From Pontibacter litorisediminis (GTDB lineage Bacteria > Bacteroidota > Bacteroidia > Cytophagales > Hymenobacteraceae): 64,000 nucleotides of DNA. Both the position numbers and the translations under genes were made by a program. Positions 43,678 through 53,999 of this stretch are shown here, one piece after another. Under the pieces are notes generated by a model. It ran no database searches and had not been told where the DNA came from. It saw only the letters and a program-made list of their open reading frames with translations. Location of the stretch: positions 372,001 to 436,000 of the forward strand of contig NZ_JARDUA010000001.1 in assembly GCF_029360645.1 (NCBI RefSeq). Reading direction: 5' to 3'. Numbering within the stretch: position 1 is the stretch's first letter; each line of letters begins with the position of its first letter.

Positions 43678-45108
43678 ATGGATCCTATAGTAGATTTAGA
43701 TTTTATAGATAACCGCACGCCGGAGCAAGCCGCCGCCTGCGATACCAAGGTTACAGAGGAGACAAACACAGGCAAAAGCCGCAAGCTTTACATCGAGAGC
43801 TATGGCTGCCAGATGAACTTCTCTGACAGTGAGATTGTGTCTTCGATCATGTTTGAGCAAGGCTTTGATACCACCTCTGACATTGAGCAGGCCGACCTTG
43901 TGTTCTTAAACACCTGCTCCATACGCGAGAAGGCCGAGCAAACGGTCCGTAACCGCCTGGGCCAGATCAACTACTATAAAAAGAAAAAGCCCGAGATGAT
44001 GATCGGCATACTCGGCTGTATGGCCGAGCGCCTGAAGAAGTCCCTGCTGGAGGAAGAAAAGATCGTGGACCTGGTGGTGGGCCCGGATGCTTACCGCGAC
44101 CTGCCGAACCTGATCAATGAAGTGGATGGGGGGCAGAAAGCTGTGAATGTGCTGCTTTCACGCGAGGAGACCTATGCCGACATCAACCCGATCCGCCTGA
44201 ACAGCAACGGCGTGAGCGCCTTCATCTCCATCATGCGTGGCTGCGACAACATGTGCTCGTTCTGCGTGGTGCCGTTTACCCGTGGCCGTGAGCGCAGCCG
44301 CGATGCATACTCCATTGTGCGGGAGGCGGAGGCACTGGTGGCGCAAGGCTATAAGGAAGTAACGCTACTGGGCCAGAACGTGGACTCTTACAAATGGGCC
44401 GCAGCAGACGGAACGGAGTCTGTGAACTTTGCACAGCTGCTGGAAAAAGTGGCACTGGTGGATCCGAACCTGCGCGTGCGCTTCTCTACCTCCCACCCGA
44501 AAGATATCACGGATGAGGTGTTGTACACGATGAAGAAGTATGACAACATTTGTAAGTACATCCACCTGCCGGCACAAAGCGGCAACTCCCGCGTGCTGGA
44601 GCTGATGAACCGCACCTACGACCGTGCCTGGTACCTGAACCGCGTGGATGCCATCCGGAACATACTAGGGGAAGATTGCGGCATCTCTTCTGACATGATC
44701 GCCGGTTTCTGCTCAGAAACCGAGGAAGAGCACCAGGATACGCTGTCGCTGATGGATTATGTGCAGTACGACTATTCTTATATGTTCTTCTATTCTGAGC
44801 GCCCAGGCACATTGGCTGCCCGGAAACTGGAGGATGACGTGCCGCTGGAGGTAAAAAAACGCCGTCTGGCTGAAATCATTGAGAAGCAGCGTGAGACCTC
44901 GTTTGCACGAAACAAGCGCGACGTGGGCAAAGTGCACAAAGTGCTGGTGGAAGGCTTTTCCAAGAAATCCGAAGAGCAACTGAGCGGCCGCAACGACCAA
45001 AACAAAGTGGTGATCTTTGACAAAAAGCATTATAAGAAAGGCGACTACGTGAACGTTTTTGTACACGATTGCAGCGTAGGCACCTTGTTTGGCGAGGCGG
45101 TTGATTAG
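43678..45108 (+). CDS. miaB: tRNA-2-methylthio-N6-dimethylallyladenosine synthase
   Basis: 476 residues. The UPF0004 domain has [28 protein letters not shown] and LGCMAERLK (three Cys for the auxiliary 4Fe-4S). The radical SAM motif is [21 protein letters not shown] (C189, C193, C196). The TRAM domain near the C-terminus contains [29 protein letters not shown]. It adds the methylthio group to i6A37 in tRNAs reading UNN codons, and its product is the substrate of MiaE encoded at 34996. It begins the miaB-activator-lptE-secG-groESL run. Confidence 0.98.
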   Translation: MDPIVDLDFIDNRTPEQAAACDTKVTEETNTGKSRKLYIESYGCQMNFSDSEIVSSIMFEQGFDTTSDIEQADLVFLNTCSIREKAEQTVRNRLGQINYYKKKKPEMMIGILGCMAERLKKSLLEEEKIVDLVVGPDAYRDLPNLINEVDGGQKAVNVLLSREETYADINPIRLNSNGVSAFISIMRGCDNMCSFCVVPFTRGRERSRDAYSIVREAEALVAQGYKEVTLLGQNVDSYKWAAADGTESVNFAQLLEKVALVDPNLRVRFSTSHPKDITDEVLYTMKKYDNICKYIHLPAQSGNSRVLELMNRTYDRAWYLNRVDAIRNILGEDCGISSDMIAGFCSETEEEHQDTLSLMDYVQYDYSYMFFYSERPGTLAARKLEDDVPLEVKKRRLAEIIEKQRETSFARNKRDVGKVHKVLVEGFSKKSEEQLSGRNDQNKVVIFDKKHYKKGDYVNVFVHDCSVGTLFGEAVD

Positions 45109-45115
45109 ATTTGGA

Positions 45116-45183
45116 GATTTGGAAATGTGAAGGTTTGAAAATGCTAAAGTCTTCACATCACCTCATCTTCGAATTTCCAAATC
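45116..45183. repeat. Imperfect inverted repeat of AT-rich words between miaB and the activator gene
   Basis: GATTTGGAAATGTGAAG (45116-45132) pairs with CTTCGAATTTCCAAATC (45167-45183), 15 of 17 positions. Neighbouring words (TTTGAAAATG, AATCTTCAAATC) are variants of the same phrase. It could act as a hairpin between the two genes. Confidence 0.65.
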
Positions 45184-45205
45184 TTTTAATCTTCAAATCT
45201 TGAAA

Positions 45206-46483
45206 ATGCGCAATATCGATATCCAAAGTATAAAACAGCGCTTCGGCATCATCGGGAACTCGCCGCTGTTGAACCACGCCATACAGGTGGCGGCGCAGGT
45301 GGCCCCTACCGACATGACGGTGCTGATCACCGGGGAGAGCGGCAGCGGTAAGGAGTCTTTTTCCAAGATCATCCATCAGCTTAGCCCACGCAAGCATGGC
45401 CAGTTCATTGCCATCAACTGCGGCGCCATACCGGAAGGCACTATCGACTCGGAGTTGTTCGGGCACGAAAAAGGCTCTTTTACAGGTGCCCACGATACCC
45501 GCAAGGGGTATTTTGAGGTGACGGATGGCGGCACGATTTTCCTGGATGAGATTGGCGAGATGCCACTGGGCACACAGGCGCGCCTGCTGCGCGTACTGGA
45601 GAATGGCGAATTTATCAAAGTAGGCTCCTCTAAGGTACAGAAAACCGATGTGCGCGTCGTGGCCGCCACCAACGTGAACCTAATCAAGGCCGTTGAGAAA
45701 GGCACCTTCCGCGAGGACCTTTATTATCGCTTGAATACGGTTCCGATCACGGTTCCGTCCCTGCGCGAGCGCGGCGATGACATTCACCTGTTGTTCCGCA
45801 AATTTGCCGCAGATTTCTCAGAAAAATATAAGGTACAGGCCATACAGCTCACACCAGATGCCGTGCAGGAGTTGCAGGCATACCGCTGGCCAGGCAACAT
45901 CCGCCAGCTAAAGAACATCGTGGAGCAGATTTCGGTGCTGGAGTACGATCGTGAAATAAGTGCAGAGGGACTCCGCCGCTACCTTCCCCGCGAAACCACT
46001 TCCTCGTTACCGGCCATCCAATCCAAGGAAGGCTCTCCGGAAGGGCCCATCTCTGAAAGGGACCTGCTTTATAAGGTGCTTTTTGACATGCGGCGCGATG
46101 TATCAGAGCTTAAAAAGCTGGTGTTTAACATGCTCACCCATCAGCCTGAGGACGAGGATTTGCTGCGCGAGCACAGGCACTTGTTCGAAAACATGGAGCA
46201 GCAGCAGTATAACGGCCGCTCCTACAAGCAGGAGCCGGTACCTAGCGAGCCTTATTACCTGCCGATCAAGCACAACCAGCCGCAGGAGTATGAAGAGGAG
46301 AAAGTAGAAGACATCCCGCACGAAACCGAGGAAGAAAGCTTATCTTTAGAAGACAAGGAGCGGGAGCTGATACTGAAGGCCCTGAAGAAACACAACAACA
46401 AGCGCAAGTACGCAGCCCAGGATTTGGGTATTTCGGAACGCACCCTGTACCGCAAATTAAAGCAGTATGACATTGAAGATTAG
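45206..46483 (+). CDS. Sigma-54-interacting AAA+ transcriptional activator without receiver domain
   Basis: 425 residues from ATG 45206. The AAA+ domain starts almost at once: Walker A GESGSGKE (43-50), the sigma-54 loop ELFGHEKGSFTGAH (the GAFTGA motif as GSFTGA, about 84-97), Walker B GGTIFLDEIGEM (about 109-120) and LLRVLENGEFIKVGSSK, with the arginine finger REDLYYRLNTVPI. A linker rich in Glu and Gln spans about 265-380, and a Fis-type HTH (LKKHNNKRKYAAQDLGISERTLYRKLKQY) ends it. The lack of a receiver or GAF domain suggests control by level or by a protein partner. The next gene, lptE, starts 17 bp before this stop, so translation may be coupled. Confidence 0.95.
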   Translation: MRNIDIQSIKQRFGIIGNSPLLNHAIQVAAQVAPTDMTVLITGESGSGKESFSKIIHQLSPRKHGQFIAINCGAIPEGTIDSELFGHEKGSFTGAHDTRKGYFEVTDGGTIFLDEIGEMPLGTQARLLRVLENGEFIKVGSSKVQKTDVRVVAATNVNLIKAVEKGTFREDLYYRLNTVPITVPSLRERGDDIHLLFRKFAADFSEKYKVQAIQLTPDAVQELQAYRWPGNIRQLKNIVEQISVLEYDREISAEGLRRYLPRETTSSLPAIQSKEGSPEGPISERDLLYKVLFDMRRDVSELKKLVFNMLTHQPEDEDLLREHRHLFENMEQQQYNGRSYKQEPVPSEPYYLPIKHNQPQEYEEEKVEDIPHETEEESLSLEDKERELILKALKKHNNKRKYAAQDLGISERTLYRKLKQYDIED

Positions 46484-46994
46484 GACCCGCTTATTTGGCT
46501 GTATGCTGCTGTTGCTGCTACTTGTCAGTGGAGGCTGCGGCATTTACTCTTTTACCGGCACCAACCTTTCTCCGGATATTCGCACGATCTCTATCCAAAA
46601 CATAGAGAACAGCACCGGAGAGGGACCTTCTAACCTGACGCAGGTGGTAACCGATAACATGAAAGACTACTACCGCCGCAACACCAACCTGACCATTGTG
46701 CAGGGCGAAGGTGACTTGCAAATAGCCGGTCAGATTGTTAGCTTTACTTACTCGCCTGCCGCCATTCAGCGCGAGGGGCAGCAGGACATTGCCGCGCTGA
46801 ACCGCCTGACGCTGGGGGTGCAAATCCGCTATGCCAACGTGAAGCAGCCGGAGAAGGATTTTGAGCGAACATTCACCATCTCGCAGGATTTCCCGCAGAA
46901 CGTGGACGTAACCCAACTCTCCACGGCTCAGATCGAGCAGCTTACGGAGCAACTAGTGGTAGATGTGTTCAATAAAACCGTGGCAGATTGGTAA
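46467..46994 (+). CDS. lptE: LptE-family LPS-assembly lipoprotein
   Basis: 175 residues. The signal peptide ends in the lipobox LVSGGC (Cys about 24), followed by GIYSFTGTNLSPDIRTISIQNIENSTGEGPSNLTQVVTDNMKDYY, the Bacteroidota LptE pattern. LptE plugs the LptD barrel and helps move LPS to the cell surface. Its ATG lies inside the 3' end of the activator gene (17-bp overlap) and the acidic TPR gene follows after 24 bp, so this is one operon. Confidence 0.92.
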   Translation: MTLKIRTRLFGCMLLLLLLVSGGCGIYSFTGTNLSPDIRTISIQNIENSTGEGPSNLTQVVTDNMKDYYRRNTNLTIVQGEGDLQIAGQIVSFTYSPAAIQREGQQDIAALNRLTLGVQIRYANVKQPEKDFERTFTISQDFPQNVDVTQLSTAQIEQLTEQLVVDVFNKTVADW

Positions 46995-47018
46995 CGCCGT
47001 CTTTTACAGAAACTGAGT

Positions 47019-48470
47019 ATGAATAAATCGGCTTTCCTAGAACTGATACAGCAAGCAGCCAGCATCACGGACCAGCAAACAGAGGAGCTGGAGAAGGTGG
47101 CCGCTACGTTTCCGTATTGCCAGACGGCGCACCTGCTACTGGCAAAATCAGCCTATGACAAGGGCAGCATGCTGTCTACGCAGCGCTTGCGCCGTGCCTC
47201 AGCCTACGCCACCAACCGCCAACTGCTAAAGCGCATCATTTATACTTCGCCGGTTGCGGCCCCTGTCTTTGACCCAACCGTTGTAGAGGAAACAAGTATA
47301 GCCCCGGCAGAAGAGCCAACCTCCCCCGCTCCACTTACAGTTCCCCTGGATCTCAGTAGAGATACAACACCTTTAACAGAAGAAGTTATACTTGGAGAGG
47401 AAGTAGAAGAGCCGGCCTTGCCAGATGCAACAACTTCTGTTGAAGCGGAGGAAGCGGAAACCGAAGAAGCTGTACCAGAACAACTGCAGCCGAGCATGGA
47501 TGCAGAGCCTGAAGCAGAAGCAGAGGAGGCTCTGGAAGTTGATCTTAGTGCCGAGGAGACAGATGTGGTACAGGAAAGCACTGACACTTTCCCTTCGGAT
47601 AAAGACATTCTGGAGCAGCCAATGGAGAAGCTGGACTCTGAACTTGCCCTGCTCCTGACCATCAAAAGCCTCAGCCCTTCTTTTACCGACCTGCTGGCTC
47701 AAAAGCCTGATGTAGAACCTGCGCAAGAACTACAGGAGCCTGCCGAAGAAGGCACAGCGCTGGCAACAGCCGACCAGGAGCCTCAGGAGGCGGCAGAGCC
47801 GCAGCAGGACGAGGCCCCGGAAGTATACCAGCCAAAAGATGAACTGGCAGACGTTATCGCGGCAGAAGCCGCCACAGCTGCAAGCCTATATTATAGTATA
47901 AATGGCCTTTTAGAGGACAACGGGGAGATAGCAGGAGATGCTCCTGCTTCCGAAGCCACAGCGGCCCCGGGAGAGACAGAGGTAACGTATGTCTTTGATG
48001 AGGTAGAGCAGATGTATCAGCAGGACGTGCTGGGCTACTGGATGGCCTCGAGCCGCATGGGCGAAGCGCTGCAGCTAAAAGAGGAAGGCGGGCTTGCCCG
48101 CCAAAAACCTGCGGCCTTCCATCCGGAGTTGATCCTGGAGTACAGCAAAACACACGAACTGGCTAAGGCAGAAGCGCCCGCCGCCCCGGCCCTGCACGAG
48201 CAGCAGGACATTATCGACCAGTTCCTGAAGATAAACCCAAGGCTTAAAGCGCTAAACAATATCAAGATGAAGCCGGAGCCGCAGGAAGACCTCTCTTTGA
48301 AGAGCACGAAAATAAAGCGCGGCATCGCCTCTGAGAGCCTAGCCAACATCTTTGTGAAGCAGGGGAAGGCAAAGAAAGCGGTTAAAATATATGAGCAACT
48401 CATTTTGAAATATCCGGAAAAAAAGAGTTACTTTGCTGAACAGATCGAAAAATTACAAAACCTAAGTTAA
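47019..48470 (+). CDS. Acidic low-complexity protein with N- and C-terminal helical repeats (pre-secG gene)
   Basis: 483 residues with no signal peptide. The N-terminal 75 residues form a helical domain (FLELIQQAASITDQQTEELEKVAATFPYCQTAHLLLAKSAYDKGSMLSTQRLRRASAYATNRQLL), which I recognise as the start of a Bacteroidota family encoded just before secG. The centre (about 90-320) is very rich in Glu, Ala and Pro and probably disordered. The C-terminus has a TPR-like unit (ESLANIFVKQGKAKKAVKIYEQLILKYPEKKSYFAEQIEKLQ). The function is unknown. secG begins 1 bp after the stop, so translation is likely coupled. Confidence 0.82.
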   Translation: MNKSAFLELIQQAASITDQQTEELEKVAATFPYCQTAHLLLAKSAYDKGSMLSTQRLRRASAYATNRQLLKRIIYTSPVAAPVFDPTVVEETSIAPAEEPTSPAPLTVPLDLSRDTTPLTEEVILGEEVEEPALPDATTSVEAEEAETEEAVPEQLQPSMDAEPEAEAEEALEVDLSAEETDVVQESTDTFPSDKDILEQPMEKLDSELALLLTIKSLSPSFTDLLAQKPDVEPAQELQEPAEEGTALATADQEPQEAAEPQQDEAPEVYQPKDELADVIAAEAATAASLYYSINGLLEDNGEIAGDAPASEATAAPGETEVTYVFDEVEQMYQQDVLGYWMASSRMGEALQLKEEGGLARQKPAAFHPELILEYSKTHELAKAEAPAAPALHEQQDIIDQFLKINPRLKALNNIKMKPEPQEDLSLKSTKIKRGIASESLANIFVKQGKAKKAVKIYEQLILKYPEKKSYFAEQIEKLQNLS

Positions 48471-48471
48471 C

Positions 48472-48852
48472 ATGTATATCGCCCTTATCAGTGTCATTAT
48501 TTTTATCTGCGTGCTGCTTATATTGGTTGTATTAGCTCAGAACCCGAAGGGTGGCGGCCTCTCAAGCCAGTTTGGCGGCAGCACCAGCCAGCTAATGGGC
48601 GTGAAACGCACCGGCGACCTGCTGGAGAAATTAACCTGGGGCTTCGCAATTGCCCTAGTTGTACTGACACTTGCCACACACATGATCGGAAGCTCTGGTG
48701 ACGGAGCCGTAAGAAGCGTAAACGAAGAGCGCGCACGTCAGTCTCAGATGCCAGCTGCCCCAGCCGGAGCATTGCCAGGTGCTGACACAACAGCTGCCAT
48801 TCCGGATGCCGGTGAGATACCTACTATGGTGGACACTGCCACGCAAGAATAA
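48472..48852 (+). CDS. secG: Preprotein translocase subunit SecG
   Basis: 126 residues. TM1 is MYIALISVIIFICVLLILVVLAQNPKGGGLSSQFGGS, with the SecG hallmark QNPKGGGLSxxFGG, then TSQLMGVKRTGDLLEKLTW and TM2 FAIALVVLTLATHM. A long polar tail (about 70-126) is usual in Bacteroidota. It is part of the SecYEG channel in the inner membrane and the last gene before a strong terminator. Confidence 0.96.
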   Translation: MYIALISVIIFICVLLILVVLAQNPKGGGLSSQFGGSTSQLMGVKRTGDLLEKLTWGFAIALVVLTLATHMIGSSGDGAVRSVNEERARQSQMPAAPAGALPGADTTAAIPDAGEIPTMVDTATQE

Positions 48853-48870
48853 CATATTCCCGTTATGGGT

Positions 48871-48905
48871 AAAAGCCGGTCCTCGTCAGGGCCGGCTTTT
48901 TTGTT
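48871..48905 (+). terminator. Terminator after secG
   Basis: AAAAGCCGG (48871-48879) pairs with CCGGCTTTT (48892-48900), followed by TTGTTT. Confidence 0.9.
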
Positions 48906-48927
48906 TCCCTCCTCCTGCGCCCCAGCA

Positions 48928-49041
48928 TGACAGATTTGCAAAAAAGTTCCGATCGGTGGCAGAAAGTGACAAACCTGGCAGAAAAAGAAGCGTTAGACAC
49001 TGAAAAATTGGCTTAAAGTGGCACCTTCTGCGTATTGGCAC
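48928..49041 (+). promoter_or_regulatory. Cluster of TGRCA words upstream of groES
   Basis: TGACAG 48928, TGGCAG 48957, TGACAA 48967, TGGCAG 48976, TGGCAC 49019 and TGGCAC 49036, all on the plus strand, between the secG terminator and groES. Three of them (48957, 48967, 48976) are spaced 9-10 bp, about one helical turn. No CIRCE element (TTAGCACTC-N9-GAGTGCTAA) is present. They may be heat-shock control sites. Confidence 0.5.
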
Positions 49042-49111
49042 AGGAAATGATAAGGCACAGGTGTTATTGCAGATTTCATAACAACAAAACATAACTAAAT
49101 AACCAAAAACT

Positions 49112-49402
49112 ATGTCAATCAACATCAAACCATTAGCAGACAGAGTAATCGTGGCTCCTGCTGCAGCAGAAGAAAAGACTAAGTCTGGTATCATTATTCC
49201 TGACACTGCTAAAGAAAAACCTCAGCGTGGTGAGGTGGTAGCCGTTGGCGAAGGCAAAGTATCGGAGCAAGGCGCCCTGATGAAGCCACAAGTAAGCGTT
49301 GGCGACACTGTGTTGTATGGCAAGTATGCCGGTACAGAGATCTCCATCGACGGTAACGATTACCTGATCATGCGTGAGTCTGACATCCTGGCTGTTCTTT
49401 AA
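49112..49402 (+). CDS. groES: Co-chaperonin GroES
   Basis: 96 residues: [48 protein letters not shown], the mobile loop ([12 protein letters not shown], about 18-29) and [33 protein letters not shown]. It caps the GroEL cage as a heptamer. groEL follows after 42 bp with no terminator. Confidence 0.99.
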   Translation: MSINIKPLADRVIVAPAAAEEKTKSGIIIPDTAKEKPQRGEVVAVGEGKVSEQGALMKPQVSVGDTVLYGKYAGTEISIDGNDYLIMRESDILAVL

Positions 49403-49441
49403 GCTTATCCAAAATTTAAACCTAATCCATAAAATTTATAA

Positions 49442-51079
<1,638 letters not shown>

Positions 51080-51100
51080 TCAGCCCCCGCACTAAAGTAT

Positions 51101-51132
51101 AAAAGGCCTGAGCTTCACAGCTCAGGCCTTTT
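51101..51132. terminator. Bidirectional terminator after groEL
   Basis: AAAAGGCCTGAGC (51101-51113) pairs perfectly with GCTCAGGCCTTTT (51120-51132), loop 6 nt. It is shared with the convergent lipoprotein gene. Confidence 0.92.
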
Positions 51133-51171
51133 GCTTTGTACAAGTTTAAGTTGTTGAGCAGTAACTATACT

Positions 51172-51768
51172 TTACTCTACATCCTTGATGCGGATAGTGA
51201 TATCATGCGGGGCTGTCTCGTCCCCACCAAAGTATGGGTAAAGTTGGTAGCCCTCTGCGGCTCCGGTACAGGCGCGCGGCATGCTTACCTCCTGGCCGTT
51301 CATCCTGAAAATATACTGGCCATCTTCCATACGCAACTCCAGCGGCACCTTCTGCCCTATTGGCACAGCGCCCAAAAGCTTGTAGTCCCACTTCTTATCC
51401 AAGTAAGTATAAGCTATCAACTCCAACCTGTTGTTGTACCAGCGCCAGCCAAAGCGGGCACTGTTGGTATGATGGCTGGTATTACAGTCCGATAGCCCAT
51501 ATAGTTTGTTGATATCCGCCTGGTTGTTGGCCTTGGCCGAAGTATAAATTGCGGTGCTATCGAACGTAACCTCGAAACGGATAAGGTGCGTGGTTCGCTT
51601 CCTGACGTTGTTCTTGTCAGAGTAGTGCGCTCCCTGTTTGATCGTGTAAACAGTTACAGGCTCCTCCTCTACCTTTGGGGCTACTTCCGCTACAGTATTA
51701 CAGGCCGTAACAGAAAGGCCCAGCATGCACAGCCACAACAGCTGCCGCGCCCGAACAGAAAAAAACAT
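51172..51768 (-). CDS. Lipoprotein of unknown function, beta-rich
   Basis: 198 residues. The signal peptide ends in the lipobox LSVTAC (Cys about 23). The mature part looks like an all-beta, jelly-roll-like domain (THLIRFEVTFDSTAIY, RFGWRWYNNRLELIAYTYLDKKWDYKLLG, VPLELRMEDGQYIFRMNGQEVSM, LYPYFGGDETAPHDITIRIKD), the pattern of polysaccharide-lyase-7 or LamG-type concanavalin folds. That assignment is an inference from strand pattern only. It is a single gene between terminators. Confidence 0.75.
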   Translation of the reverse strand: MFFSVRARQLLWLCMLGLSVTACNTVAEVAPKVEEEPVTVYTIKQGAHYSDKNNVRKRTTHLIRFEVTFDSTAIYTSAKANNQADINKLYGLSDCNTSHHTNSARFGWRWYNNRLELIAYTYLDKKWDYKLLGAVPIGQKVPLELRMEDGQYIFRMNGQEVSMPRACTGAAEGYQLYPYFGGDETAPHDITIRIKDVE

Positions 51769-51870
51769 TGGCTAAAAGTATAATTTGGCTAAAAGTTACA
51801 TACTCTGGCAACAACACAAATTTACTGCTCCATGGTTCTCTGCCAAAGCATAAATCATAAGATAAGTCAC

Positions 51871-51902
51871 AAAAAAAGCCCCTGATGAAAAGCATCAGGG
51901 GC
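51871..51902 (-). terminator. Terminator of the peptide symporter gene
   Basis: GCCCCTGATG and CATCAGGGGC (51878-51887 and 51893-51902) form a perfect 10-bp stem, followed on the minus strand by seven T. Confidence 0.92.
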
Positions 51903-51932
51903 CTGTTTAAAATCCTAATTCAATGATAAGGG

Positions 51933-53384
51933 TTAGCTAACCTCAGCCTCAAGCAACTGGCCGGTTTGTGCCTGCTCCTCATCCATTTTCTTGTCCTCCA
52001 TGCCATGCGTCAGCTTATTGATACGCCTGGTCAGCACCATGAGTACGATTCCCAGGAAGATAGTGAAGCCCGCGATATACATGAATACTTCCAACTCGCC
52101 CAGGCGTACAGCCCATATACCGATCAGGGAGGCCAGTTTGTTAGCCAGGCCAGTTACGGCAAAGTATAAACCCATCATGGAAGCTACAATACGCTTCGGT
52201 GCCACTTTCGTGATGAAAGAAAGCGACACAGGCGATAGCGCCAGCTCACCGATAGTATGGAACATATAGGCAAACACCAGCCAGTGCAGCGACGAAAGCC
52301 CGTCAGGGGAAGAAGTACGCTGCAATGAGGCAAACACCATAAAGATGAAGCCAATACCCAGAATAGAGGTACCTAAGCCCATTTTAAAGATCGAAGGAAG
52401 GTTTATTCCTTTTCTTGCCAAAGCTACCCAGATAGCAGCCACAATACCTCCCAGCGTCAGGATAAAGAAGGAGTTAAGGCCCTGTAGCCATGCCGTAGGA
52501 ATTTCCCAGCCAAAAACTACACGGTCAGTGTACTGCTGCGCAAACAGGTTCATGAGGCCACCCGCCTGCTCAAAGGAAGCCCAGAACACCAGTACAATGA
52601 TGAAGGAGATCAGGATAACGATGATGCGGTCCCACTCATGCTTGGTGAAACCCATAAAGCCTGTGGCCTCGCGCTGGCCATCTTGCCCCTTGGTAAAGAT
52701 TCTGTCCTCATCCTTAGCCGTGTCTTTCTCCAGGTTACCAACTCCGTGCAGGAATTTTCGGCCCCAGATAAACACGATTTGGCCTAACACCATACCAAAA
52801 CCGGCAAGGCTAAAGCCATAATGCCAACCGTAAACTTCACCCACATATCCCACGATCAGGGAAGCCAGAAGGGCACCCAGGTTAATACCCATGTAGAAGA
52901 TGGTAAAGCCAGAGTCGCGGCGGCTATCGCCCTCTCTGTACAGGCCACCCACCATGGTAGAGATATTTGGCTTAAGCAAGCCTGTACCTGCCACAATTAA
53001 GCACAAGGCCGTATAAAATGCCCATTCAGGCGGATAAGCCATCAGCAAGTGGCCGGCCACCAGCGTAAAGCCACCAATGATAACGGCCTTCTTCTGCCCC
53101 AGGAATTTGTCTGCCAGAATACCTCCCGGGATAGACATGAGGTAAACGAACATGGTGTATGTACCATACAGTTGCAGAGCCTGCTCATCCGTCCAGCCAT
53201 ACCCGCCCTTGGTGTTAGATACCAGGAACAGCACCAAAATGCCGCGCATGCCATAGTAGCTGAAGCGCTCCCACATTTCGGTAAAAAAAAGTACCATCAA
53301 TCCTTTCGGATGACCGAACAGGGTACCTTGCTTCTCCATGAAACTTGGTGCCCTGCCTCCAGAGATATTCTGAGATGTTGACAT
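51933..53384 (-). CDS. POT/PTR-family proton-dependent oligopeptide transporter
   Basis: 483 residues with 12 or more TM helices. POT signatures are GLMVLFFTEMWERFSYYGMRGILVLFLV (the ExxERFxYY proton-site motif, about 28-55), GGILADKFLGQKKAVIIGG and FTIFYMGINLGALLASLIVGYVGE (the FYxxINxG motif, about 160-183). It imports di- and tripeptides by proton symport across the inner membrane. It is a single gene. Upstream is a 557-bp region without genes. Confidence 0.96.
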   Translation of the reverse strand: MSTSQNISGGRAPSFMEKQGTLFGHPKGLMVLFFTEMWERFSYYGMRGILVLFLVSNTKGGYGWTDEQALQLYGTYTMFVYLMSIPGGILADKFLGQKKAVIIGGFTLVAGHLLMAYPPEWAFYTALCLIVAGTGLLKPNISTMVGGLYREGDSRRDSGFTIFYMGINLGALLASLIVGYVGEVYGWHYGFSLAGFGMVLGQIVFIWGRKFLHGVGNLEKDTAKDEDRIFTKGQDGQREATGFMGFTKHEWDRIIVILISFIIVLVFWASFEQAGGLMNLFAQQYTDRVVFGWEIPTAWLQGLNSFFILTLGGIVAAIWVALARKGINLPSIFKMGLGTSILGIGFIFMVFASLQRTSSPDGLSSLHWLVFAYMFHTIGELALSPVSLSFITKVAPKRIVASMMGLYFAVTGLANKLASLIGIWAVRLGELEVFMYIAGFTIFLGIVLMVLTRRINKLTHGMEDKKMDEEQAQTGQLLEAEVS

Positions 53385-53941
53385 AAATTGGTTGTTTCTG
53401 TTTATACGGTTTAGCGCATTCTAAAACTAAAAATACGACTCAGTAATGAGTTATACAAATTTGACGCCTCTCCTGTGTTACAGAAAAGTGAGTGGCGAAT
53501 CATCAATGGTTTCCGTAACCGCTGTGCCCCCATGTCCTTTTTACGTTTGCGACTATGGTTTTAGCTCATTATCAAGGCAAAAGCAAGAACAACGCTGCCA
53601 AAACAATAGTATAACAATATAGACGCTCGGGCGACGCGCTTAATTAATCACCAAAACCGACCTAGAGGCGACAATTTTTATTCCCAGCGGCGTTCGAACT
53701 TGGGACGCCTTATCTCGTAGTAAGCGATAAAGGAATACCCTGCTGCTAAAGAAGCTAGCGCTCATCCCGATCAGTAACCAAGTTGCTATCAGCTAGTTAA
53801 ATACTAAACAAACACTTCTTTTGCAGAAAGTTAAAAATTTGCGTGCTCTAAGAATTTGACGGTGCAAATATTTTACCAAATAAAAGACGTGAGTAACCAC
53901 TTAAAAAGTGATTAGCTTCTATAGGAATATACTATTTTTTA
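53385..53941. other. 557-bp non-coding region between divergent transporter and pckA genes
   Basis: No open frame of note. There are short hairpin-forming parts: TCCCA/TGGGA with GGCGT/ACGCC around 53682-53709, and CACTTAAAAAGTG (53889-53901). A GTTCGAAC core near 53691 recalls a tRNA T-loop, but the arms do not pair as a T-stem. It must hold the promoters of both divergent genes. A small RNA is possible but not demonstrated. Confidence 0.4.
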
Positions 53942-53949
53942 TACTTTTG
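53942..53949 (+). promoter_or_regulatory. -7 element TACTTTTG of pckA
   Basis: Exact TAnnTTTG match in the context TTTATACTTTTGTGTC, about 50 nt before the pckA ATG at 54000. Confidence 0.6.
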
Positions 53950-53999
53950 TGTCATTGTTGCAGAAAACCTATCAATTCAATCAAACCCATACAATTTCA

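Noticed and set aside
48906-49111. Sigma-54 promoter upstream of groES (TGGCAC words followed by TGC)
   Set aside because: The spacing between the GG and GC pairs is 10 or has GA instead of GC; the consensus needs 12 with GC. A CIRCE site is also absent.
53675-53712. Possible tRNA gene or T-arm (GTTCGAAC core)
   Set aside because: The flanks do not form a 5-bp T-stem with a 7-nt loop on either strand, and no acceptor, D or anticodon arm can be drawn.
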